A DNA stretch of 64,000 bases from Bugula neritina (lineage: Eukaryota > Bryozoa > Gymnolaemata > Cheilostomatida > Bugulidae), in NCBI GenBank assembly GCA_964035545.1, contig OZ037766.1, positions 17,058,222 through 17,122,221 of the forward strand, read 5' to 3'. A program made the position numbers and the translations under genes. This document shows positions 1 through 64,000 of this stretch, piece by piece; within the stretch, counting starts at the first letter, position 1; each line of letters starts with the position of its first letter. The notes beneath the pieces were generated by a model. That model was not told the DNA's origin. It worked only from the letters and a program-made list of their open reading frames with translations, and made no database searches.

Positions 1-259
1 AATACAGGTAATTACAACTCTGATCTTTGGAGACTTTGGATTGTAATACTTCAGTGTGGACTAAGAACGCAAAGTTATATACAAACATGTTTTACTTGGT
101 TTTGACTTTACAAAAAATTATTTCAAGTCTTTCAATAAAATTTCCTACAAAAAGCATTATAAATTGTTTGCTAGATGACTGAGCTTCTGGTATGAATATA
201 AAATGGCCATCATCAGAGTCAAATCTTATAAAAAAGTTTTAGCAAATTATTTCATCAAT

Positions 260-320
260 TTTATTTCATAGCAAAAAAGCTTGGCGTCATTTTATTATGC
301 GTCTTGTAGTAAATTTTATT
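260..320 (-). promoter_or_regulatory. Candidate poly(A) signals of the cadherin gene
   Basis: Downstream of the stop codon the minus strand carries AATAAA (TTTATT on the plus strand) at 315-320, 291-296 and 260-265, about 260-320 nt after the stop. In such AT-rich DNA these hexamers are frequent by chance, so the choice among them is open. Confidence 0.35.
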
Positions 321-580
321 CACAAAAATATTTTGTTCTGTAATGACAATTAGGCATAACTCTATATAAAATATCACACCATTTCATGGAGAAAGTAACT
401 ATTGGAATTTTTTGGAAAACTTTAAATTTGTATCAGAAACCACAACTAGAACAGAGAAGTAAGAGTTGACTTACAACACACCTTATTATGATAGCTTAAA
501 GTATTCATAGACCTAAATTATGCTGCATTATTAGCTGTACAAATAGAAGTTATCATCTCACAGACGCATTGATATACAAC

Positions 581-55414
<54,834 letters not shown>

Positions 55415-57129
55415 CTATCAAAACAAAATATCTATACATCAACTTAGTATATATATTTTTACAGATTTTAAACCTAAAAACTAATTTAAAGATCTGAAAC
55501 AGTAAGTAAAATTGAAATGAATTATAATGGCCGGCTTAGAATAAAAGTAGAGGTTTTTTATACACCAGTAATAATGTTATTTAAAACTGCCTTAGACTGT
55601 TATTTTTCTTGAATAATTGGATCAACACAGCTATGGTAGAACATTCCTACTAATTGCTCAGACAAATTTATATGTTTTGGCAACAATATAACGTAATTAT
55701 TTTGTACACCTTGTATATTTTACAATTTACTAGGATGTTTTGGGTTATTAGTGTAAACCTTTGTCATTTTTTAGCTAAATAAAACTCCTAACTATTTACT
55801 ATTAGATCAGGACCCAATACTAAAATTATGCTGAGCATATCAATCGTTCACATGTAAGCAAAACATTTCATCACGTAATCCTACAAAAGCATGCATTGAC
55901 ACCACAAAACATATGTGGGAAATGATTTCTGTACTAGAAACATATACAATGTAGAACTGCATTATCTGCATAAAAGCTATACAAATACTTCGAGATGTGT
56001 TGATTTGTATAAGAGTAATGTTAAATTTGTCATACCATTTGCTGATTAAGGTTGGTGCATTTTTAGTCCGGAAGAACAAAAGTAACATAAAAAATCTGCA
56101 GAAATCTGAGACAATGAAGCAGAGAAGACATGCTAAAGAAGTTCGGCATTAATATTCGAGTTTATTAGCAATTCAAGTGTTAAGTGCTAATAAGCTTTAA
56201 TACCAATGCATAATGTCTTCAGCATATCTTCTCTGCTTACTTCAAACAACATAATATGCTTCCAGGTGCGTGGAAGACTGCCAACATCAATCATATACAC
56301 TACATTTTCATGATTCGCATAATGCCAATGAAATTTTGATTCGCCTTACGGAAATAGTTGCATCGAAGGAAACCCGCAACCGCAAATCCATTCAAATGGT
56401 TCCTTCGGAGAAAATTCAATTCGAATTATGTGCAGCTTGGAAACAGGTCCTTCAATTACATCGGTGACTAGTTACATGGTTACGAGATATAAGCAATACA
56501 ATTATTAGTTATAACCTAAGTTACAACAAATTTAAATTATTTTATTCATCTCAGCTGCTATTATTTAAAATAATAACTAATCATCTTAAATTTATAAAAC
56601 TTTTCTGCAAGCCTAAGTGATCCCAAGCTAAAAATAAACAGACAGCCATTTTTAGTTTGAAAATTTAAATTATATTTCAGTGTTAGATTATGCGTCATAA
56701 AATACTTTATGTTTTCATTCATTTATGCTTCTTTAATTTAAAATAAATTGATTAAAAGCCTACGTCTCTAATAAATTTAATCTAGCAAAATTTGGGGCAG
56801 AAGTGGTAATGAAAATATCATTGGGTGTTAACACTGACTCAACGGCGGCCATATTAATTTACATTTTAATTCAGCTGTCACAATTGAAAAGGAATTGTTT
56901 TCTTTAAAGAAAAAGAAAACTTTGTATGGATTACATAGGAAGGTGTGGTTTTCCTTCGTTGTAACCCCACAAGCATCCATACTGATTCATTTGATTACAT
57001 GGAAATGCAGTGATATACAAGAAAGACAAAAAAACAAAAGGTATGCAATAATCGCCTTATTACATTAAAAAGTACATTTTGCAAAAAGTCTAGACTCTAG
57101 AACATAGCTAAATAAAAACTAGCTTCATT
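55415..57129. other. Region upstream of the first recognised cadherin exon
   Basis: This should contain the missing signal-peptide exon and promoter if they are in the window. A less AT-rich patch at 56250-56465 has an open plus-strand frame of 65 codons with no recognisable family. No minus-strand ATG exon with a signal peptide and a phase-1 donor was found. Confidence 0.4.
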
Positions 57130-58080
57130 GTCATTTCCTGTGACACCCTGTTATGTACAACCTTCCATAATTTTGCAAGAGCAGTGGACAACTCATCAAC
57201 TACTCATGTAGTAATTCAAGATTTCAAGATGCCCTTCGATGAAGTTTTTCATTTACTGCTCATGGAGAAAATCAGCCAAATTAAAAGAATTGACCAATTC
57301 ATTGCTGTTGCTAACTTAATACAAAGCTTCATCACTGAAAGACACTCAAAACCCATGATCAAAGCCCAAAAAGACAGTCATCTGAACTAGATGTAACATC
57401 TAGAGTTTTCCCAAGGGTAACTGTAGGATCAAAACTTTTCATAATATGCATCAATGATCTCCTCCAACCTGTCACAAGCAGAGTAATTTTATATGAGGAC
57501 GCTGCACTCATATTTTATGCCGAGATCGACAATGAAATACAAAGACAAGCCTTTCAGAGAGACCTAGACTCACTTTACAACTTGTCACTTACATTGAAAA
57601 CACCATTTAACACTGATAAATGTTGAGTGACCATAATTAGGGAAAGCAATGACAACTGCAATCTATATAAACTTAGTGAAACCACACTCAAACAATTGAA
57701 GAGGCCAAATAGTTCGGTGTAAGCATGCAATACAATCCGAAGTTTGGCAGACATATTGCATCTAAAACCAACAATGTGAGCAAAGTACTTGGCTGCATTA
57801 CGCATGCAATTTACAATGTTCCCATGAAAGCAAAGTAATTGCATACCTGAGTCTATGTTAGCCTATTCTTGAATATGCAGGCACATTATAGGATCCAACA
57901 AACAAAAGTGCCTGTGAGGAAATCAAACACCTCCAAAACCAAGATTTCAAGTTTATTGCTAACTTCAAAGAGGATGAGGCATCAGTGATACTCACACTGA
58001 GCTACAGCTTGAAACCCTTGTAAGCCAGAACAAAGACTACAGATTAACTTTGTTAATAGAAATACCCTCAGCTAAAAAGT
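57130..58080 (+). pseudogene. Dead non-LTR retrotransposon, jockey/CR1-like reverse transcriptase
   Basis: Fragments of a reverse transcriptase can be followed in several frames. VVIQDFKMPFDEVFHLLL (~57210-57260) corresponds to the FLDFSKAFDxVPH block. KLFIICINDL (~57433) and VILYEDAALIFY (~57485) correspond to the IYINDL and FADD blocks; the catalytic DD has become DA. The C-terminal LEYA block follows at ~57865. Stops and frameshifts are frequent and neither ends nor target duplications are visible. It is an old, inactive copy upstream of the cadherin gene. Confidence 0.75.
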
Positions 58081-58929
58081 GTAATGAAATATATTATCAT
58101 TAATATTTATAAAACCCTTATCAGTTAATTAACACTTGATCAGCTAAGAGAGGAGAACTAACATTTCTGCATCCTCACAGACCTCTCACAACAGCTTCCT
58201 CTCTTGGAAATTTAGAGGTTTGAGGATACCTCATAACACAAGTTCGGGTTAGCTATGTGCTAAAATCTCATAGGTACATTTTAGTTAAACACTTGAAACC
58301 TAACTTAGCTATTTGCTAGAATCCATTTATTCCAACATATGATGAACCCAATCAAAAACAACACATGAGGCGCTCATGAATTTTGCACCATTAGGTGTTA
58401 TCATAGTATTTCAATTTACAGTTGTATACATAAAATATTAACTTGCTTCTTAGAGAACTTTCAAGAGCTTTACATCTCTTCTCTATGTAGTCGTAAAGGT
58501 TTTGCTGTACTGCCTTGTAAATATGTTAATTTTCATTCTGTTACACGTGATAATTTAACATTTATGTTTATATTTTAGTTTTGTTACAAAAATGAATGCG
58601 AATGTTGATGAAATGCTGCATGAGCATATAACTACTTTTCATTTCCATACTCATTGGTTTCGTAGACTGACACTACTGTCATTCGTGTATTTGCTTGCGA
58701 AGTTATCAAATGCCTTGGGTAAACCCTAATATAGACATCATAAACAATCGCAACAATCAATCAGCTTTTATCTAATATCAATATGCATAGATGACCTACA
58801 CGCGATACTCTGTAACAATAACTTATAAATCACATAAACATTTAACTGCATATGGTTACATGGTTACAATGGGATGAAAACTAATTAAGATGCTAATAAT
58901 TATCACATTGTTCATCTTCCATCTTTGCC

Positions 58930-60244
58930 TGACCTCCAGTTCCACCAAACCTTACTCGACCACTTGCACCACTTCGGTCTAGATCTAGCCAGTGGCGATC
59001 GGCATTGATCGTGTCACTTCATCTTAGTTTTGGCCATAGACGCCCCTTGAGTCTCTATACCATCTCATACACTCCCCTAGTGTCTCTATCTCTCTCACAT
59101 TGACAAACATGACTACACCATTCTAGCCTCACGACATTTCTGATTAGCATAATATTTGCTTCTCCTGTTAATTCTTCATTTCTTCAGTGTTCCTATAAGT
59201 TAACCCCCATGTAGTATTTTAGCATACGCATCTCACAAGAGCTAATCCTGTGAAGAGTTTTGTTACGAGCCAGGTCTCATTTTCATATGCCAGGGCTCAT
59301 TATATAGCAATCTTGTAGATGAAGACTTTCAGGTGTGCTGACATTTTCCTATGGCAGGGTACTCTACTTAAATCTCAACATTTGTTCCATGGCTTTGAAA
59401 TATGCAACTCAATCTCCTTACGACAACCTCCTTTTTAGATGGTGGTACCTAAATATTTAAACTGTGCGCTCCAGAAAGAATTATCTTCTTTTCTGACTTA
59501 CACTTCTACATACAGATGCTGCCATTCTCACCTACTGGTGGTAGATACTCTGTCTTTGATCTGCTTAGCCTGAGTCCAACACTCTCCCTACTCTCCTGCA
59601 TGCTTCCAATCTTTTTGCCTATGCTCATAGTGTATTGCTCCCAATGCTATCAGCAATCACGTGCATAATGATGATAAAAGGCAGAGGACTCAAGGCAGAT
59701 TCTGGATGTAAGCCGACATGTAATTCTATGGCTTCTGTGCTCCAAGTGTTTGCTTTAACTTGGGTAACACAGTTCTTATACATATCTTGGATGGTCTTGA
59801 TGTATCCTTAAGCAAAACTCTTCTGAGGCAGTACCAGGTCAAACTTTCTGGGAATTTATTTTAGACCTTTTTTAAATCTACAAGCACCATATATATGCAG
59901 GCCTCCGTTAATTACCTAAAGCTCTTTAGTAGCGTGCGTAGGCAGAACATCGACTTAATGGTGAACCTGCATTCTAAAGTCATGTTGGTTTAGCTTGGTC
60001 TTAACAATTGATCTTGAGTTTGTTTCAATCCCTCTATTTAGAAGTTTGACTTTGAGGCAGGTGATGAGGAGTTGAATACCTAAAGCTCTTTAGTAGCGTG
60101 CGTAGGCAGAACATCGACTTAATGGTGAACCTGCATTCTAAAGTCATGTTGGTTTAGCTTGGTCTTAACAATTGATCTTGAGTTTGTTTCAATCCCTCTA
60201 TTTAGAAGTTTGACTTTGAGGCAGGTGATGAGGAGTTGAATACC
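58930..60244 (-). pseudogene. Dead non-LTR retrotransposon, RTE-like reverse transcriptase
   Basis: On the minus strand VLVDLKKV then NKFPESLTW (~59900-59840) matches the VDLEKAYDRVPR block. TIQDMYKNCVTQVKA (~59790) and VGLHPESALSPLPL (~59715) match the QDMYxxxxTxV and VGLHQGSALSP blocks. Degenerate matches continue towards ~58930. Stops and frameshifts disrupt it throughout, and the endonuclease half is missing. The RTE assignment is by motif resemblance. Confidence 0.65.
59913..60240. repeat. Exact 164-bp tandem duplication
   Basis: 59913-60076 and 60077-60240 appear identical over all 164 bp. The duplication lies inside the decayed RTE-like element, so it is much younger than the element itself, or an assembly duplication. 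Confidence 0.92.
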
Positions 60245-60417
60245 CTGATAGTCGCCGCAAATAATAATCATATTCGTGATTTTATTTTAAAAACAAATCA
60301 ATAATTATGAATGCTTATTAAATCTTATTTTATTTAAAATTAAATAAAACTAATTTGCTCCTTGTTTAAATTCATATATTATGACCAATAGCTATTGTGA
60401 GTTTCATTGTAAGTTAT

Positions 60418-60558
60418 TAACTAAAAATTTAAGTATTATTATAGTATTACTATGAGTATTAGTATTAATCTTCTCATTATAGTTATTCAATAACTACCAT
60501 GATAATATTAATACTAATACTCATAGTAATACTATAATAATACTTAAATTTTTAGTTA
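60418..60558. repeat. Perfect 52-bp inverted repeat with 37-bp spacer
   Basis: The arm at 60418-60469 (starting TAACTAAAAATTTAAGTATT) is the exact reverse complement of 60507-60558. It would fold into a long hairpin. Its AT-rich TAGTATTACTATTAG-like content resembles the surrounding 60.4-64 kb DNA. Confidence 0.93.
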
Positions 60559-61367
60559 TGTTGTTTGATTTTACTCTTTAACTTGACTATTTATCATTAT
60601 GACTTTATTTTATCAGAATTATAGACCTATAAATAAATTAATATTGATTAATCTTATCTGATCACTGATTATCATTATGATTGTGAATAATCAATCATGA
60701 TTTACAATATGAATATGATTATGAATAAATGCCCTTACAGTTACCCCTGGGCCCTGAGTCTAAGTCTAGTCTGTTAACTGCGACACTTTTTCGTTACTTA
60801 TAACTATAAGTTATAATTATAGTATTAGCATGAGTATAACTAATAAGTAATATCATTAATGGTTATTACTATTATTATTAATATTAGTATTACTATTAGT
60901 AAAACTAAATGCAATACTAATTCTAAATTAAATTAGTAAATATCGAAGAAAATTTCAATTAATGAATTATAATTTAGTTTTTTTGCATAAAATTAAATTA
61001 TTATTAAGTATGTTTGGTTGTTTCGTTAGTGACTCAGACTGTGAAGTGACTGTCGATTCAAAGTTTTACCAGTAAAAGTTTTAGTATTACTATTAGTAAA
61101 CAGATAATTACAAGTGAGTAACTATGTTATAAGACATAAGTGAATAACTTAGCCATTGCAATTACTATTAGTCTTGGACCAGGTACCAAGCAGCGAGATC
61201 TAATAACCCTTTGGTACCAAGCGCAAAAGCTGGTCCAATCAATTAAAACTTATAGTTGTAATAATAATATTTTAATAAGTTAGTGATTTAAATTTCTGCG
61301 CCAAAACAACGCCGCCACGATTAAGCCGCGTATCTAGACGTCCACAGTATTTGTAACATTCCGCACC

Positions 61368-61534
61368 GGACTCCGCCTTGTTCTATAAACAACGTCAAGC
61401 TGGGGTGAAGGACGTTTTAATTTAGGGGTTCTCAAGTTCGAAGTAGGGAACTTAACTCTACATTTGGGGCTCCAAACTGAAATCGTTCTTCACCCCCCAA
61501 CTTGGAGCTGCTTATAGAACAACTCCCAGACTCC
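61368..61534. mobile_element. Short palindromic (MITE-like) element
   Basis: Imperfect terminal inverted repeats of ~45 bp: the left starts GGACTCCGCCTTGTTCTATA; the right end reads GGAGTCTGGGAGTTGTTCTA on the minus strand. GC content is higher than the flanks. No clear target duplication or ORF is seen. Confidence 0.6.
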
Positions 61535-62010
61535 ATGCATGATTTCTAATTGTATGAGTAATTTTGTTCTAGTAGTAGTTGCAGCTGAAATTTAAATTAT
61601 TGCTAGAGTATAAGTATACTATATCTATTAGTAATAATAATTGTTTTAGTATACTTCATCAATAATTTTAATGCTAAAAATATTGCGATTATTCAATTAT
61701 TATTACTGTGTATATTAGTTATTCATAAGTATAACTGCTATGCCGGCTATTGGCTATTCACTTTCAGTATTCATAAGTTTAACTTTAACTTTAAGTTATT
61801 GTTAAACTAAAACTTGAAATATTGACAATTGACATGCTCATGCTGATACTGATAGTGGTACTCATACTAAAATACTCAAAGTTAAAGTTAATCTTCATCT
61901 TAATCCTATACCTAATAAACTTATAAAGACTTATACTTAAAGTTAAACCTATACTAATACTTAGTCTTATAGTTAAACTTAATGTTAATTGTTATACTTA
62001 GTAGGTGCAG

Positions 62011-62490
62011 ACGACAGGTCATTTTGTACCTGCTTTTCAGGGCGTTTCGTACACATCTAATAATTCGTTTTGTACACATCAAAATAAGTTAACTAATATA
62101 TATGTATTTTTATATTTATTATTTGATGTATGAGTCATAGAGTACTTCTCACAAGTAACTTGCACATTTCATAATGGATAATACTAATAGAGTAATGAAA
62201 AAAATTGATCAAAATGAAAATAAAACCCAAAAATGGTAGGGTGTTCAATATTTATATAAAAATAAATATCAAAGCATTTACCATAATAGATAATTATCAA
62301 TAGAATAATATAAATCATTGAACATAGGTGACATAGGAGGTGTGAAAGATACATGCTAGGATGCAATAAATAAGTTAAACTAGTATCGTTCAAGTGGTTG
62401 TCCAGTGGATTAATTTATTTTTCATTTTGTGTACAAAATAGACAGCAGTTTGTGTATGAAACGACCATTTTATATACGACACGACAGTAA
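62011..62490. mobile_element. Repeat with opposed TTTTGTACACA termini
   Basis: GTTTCGTACACATC (62044) and GTTTTGTACACATC (62067) near the left end face inverted versions near the right end, TTTTGTGTACAAAA (62426) and GTTTGTGTATGAAAC (62448). GACAGG/CTGTCG-like ends are also opposed. The same motifs recur at 63920-63996. This looks like a non-autonomous element family with inverted termini; the class is unknown. Confidence 0.45.
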
Positions 62491-63769
62491 CCCATTATAC
62501 TTATACTTTTAGTTCTAGACGTTTTAGTTTTGCTATTAATAATATTAAGAGAAAGGGTTTAATAGTAATAGTAATACTTATACTATAGTTATACTCATTA
62601 CTATTTCTATTAATACTATTAGTAATACTTATTGTACTATAAGCATAAGTGTAACTATTACTATAGCTATTGCTATTAACGCCATTACTCATTAGTATAA
62701 GTATTGCTATTAGTATTAGTATTACTATTAGTAATAATTATGATAATATTAATACTAAAAGTTTATTAGTGCTACATTCACTATTTCTGTAATAGTCTCA
62801 TAATTCATAAGTTTTACTTGTACTATGTTTATAGTAATAGTAATACTAATAGTAACACTAGCACTAGCAGTGACACGCGCACTGACTTGAACTTAATTAA
62901 TAATAAACCCTTTTCCAATGGTCCTGATGGCCTCATTACAATTAAGAGTTGTGTCCTCCCAACTTGAAAAATTTTGAAGAAAACAAACTTGGACGCATTT
63001 TGTGGTTTTGGTTACTAAGCAATGCTAAAGTGGCAGCTATGATATAAGTCCCATTAATCATTTGTTGTGCTGTATGTCACCACTTTATATTATAGCTGTT
63101 GACCCTTCAACTCTTGGGTCAAGTTCCACTGTATACATTAGTTACCACTGTCTTAGAGCACATGCCTGCTAGTTGCACGTATGTAACGTGCACATGCCCG
63201 CTTAGCTGTGTTAGCATATTCAAGTAATTACACTTTAAAGAGTTTGTGCTGCATTATGTTCGAGGAACCATGAATGCTTTGCATAGTTTCATGTTATGGC
63301 GAAGAACAATATTATTATCAAGAAAAGCAAAGCTCAGTTTATGCAAAACTTTATTTAAAATATTTATGTTATTTAGGCAGGCATCTTTTCATCTAGAGTA
63401 TGAGAAGTTGAGAAGCTATAACATTAGGTAATTTCACTGAAAACCCAAGTAAAAAATTGAAAACCTAATTTTAACAATGTGTGCTTATACCAAAATATTT
63501 ATCTCCTAAAAACAGTTCTATAGCATAATTAGAATTTTAAGTAGCAGCCAAACATTAAATTTTTTATGAATTTGCTCTTTATAAAAAGGTTTAACCTATT
63601 CAATTTGGAAGGACACAACTCTTGATTGTAAAGGATTGGGGACACTGCAAAAGGGTCTATTTAAAGTATAAATATTTGTATTACAATAATAATAATGTAC
63701 TAGTTACTTAATCTATTGCTATTATTATTAATATTACTATTAGTATTCTTATTACTTTGAAACTAACTA

Positions 63770-63828
63770 TAGTACTACTTAATGTTATGCTTCTATTCAA
63801 AGTAGAAGCATAACATTAAGTATTACTA
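63770..63828. repeat. 25-bp inverted repeat
   Basis: 63770-63794 and 63804-63828 are reverse complements with one mismatch and a 9-bp spacer. The core is ACTTAATGTTATGCTTCT. It is a foldback hairpin in AT-rich DNA. Confidence 0.85.
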
Positions 63829-63908
63829 TAAAAATAAGTACAAGTATAACATTAAGTTTAACTATTAGTATAAGTATTGTATTTACTATTAGTAGTATTA
63901 CTATTAGT

Positions 63909-64000
63909 GAGAGGCTGTCGTTTCGTACATACATTGATTCATACCCACTTTTTCCAGTTGTTTTGTACACATCTGATAGGTCATTTTGTACACATTAATA
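63909..64000. mobile_element. Second partial copy of the TTTTGTACACA repeat
   Basis: CTGTCGTTTCGTACATAC, GTTTTGTACACATC (63960) and CATTTTGTACACATT (63982) repeat the left-end motifs of 62011-62490. The copy runs off the window edge. Confidence 0.45.

Larger units (their letters stand above)
60245..64000. other. AT-rich, gene-free flank with TAGTATTACTATTAG-like simple DNA
   Basis: Apart from the foldback and TTTTGTACACA elements listed separately, this stretch consists of degenerate trinucleotide-like repeats (TAGTAATAC, TATTAGTAT in both orientations) that fold on themselves in many places. No coding sequence can be supported. Confidence 0.6.

Noticed and set aside
56063-56131. Minus-strand ATG exon MSSLLHCLRFLQIFYV as cadherin signal peptide
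   Set aside because: It looks hydrophobic enough, but its possible donors are phase 0 and exon 1 needs phase 1.
58591-58734. Plus-strand frame from ATG with a hydrophobic stretch (LTLLSFVYLLAKL) next to GTAAAC
   Set aside because: Resembles a signal-peptide exon but no following exon is visible and it lies between two dead retrotransposons.

Overview
This 64-kb window is nuclear DNA of an animal. It is AT-rich and intron-dense, with GT-AG introns, long AT microsatellites and several families of decayed transposable elements. A GH10 glycosidase gene with a CBM4_9-type module and many introns points, tentatively, to a lophotrochozoan invertebrate such as a mollusc, annelid or relative. The species cannot be named from the sequence alone.

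One gene dominates. On the minus strand, from about 55.4 kb down to 0.58 kb, I could chain 69 coding exons. The reading phase agrees at every one of the 68 junctions. They encode about 3,577 residues: roughly 32 extracellular cadherin (EC) repeats, a membrane-adjacent domain of the CDH23/PCDH15/Cad99C type, one transmembrane helix and a short acidic tail. The stop codon and 3' end are in the window; the true first exon with the signal peptide was not found.

Two other genes sit inside its introns. A complete GH10 gene (11 coding exons, both catalytic glutamates present) lies on the same strand in the 7.2-kb intron between cadherin exons 42 and 43. An intronless NDUFA4/COXFA4-like gene lies on the opposite strand in the 5.2-kb intron between exons 47 and 48.

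Mobile and repeated DNA: a type I hammerhead ribozyme with a 272-nt inter-cleavage unit (retrozyme or Penelope-like type) near 41.2-41.5 kb, plus a mutated copy on the other side of a cadherin exon; a hAT-type element with an 8-bp target duplication; a Harbinger-type MITE with TTA duplications; a tRNA-derived SINE; a 33-bp minisatellite that repeats a cadherin splice donor; a ~690-bp purine minisatellite; and a G-rich 20-bp minisatellite. The 55.4-64 kb flank upstream of the cadherin gene holds no gene I can support. It carries two dead non-LTR retrotransposon fragments, an exact 164-bp tandem duplication, several foldback elements and very AT-rich DNA.
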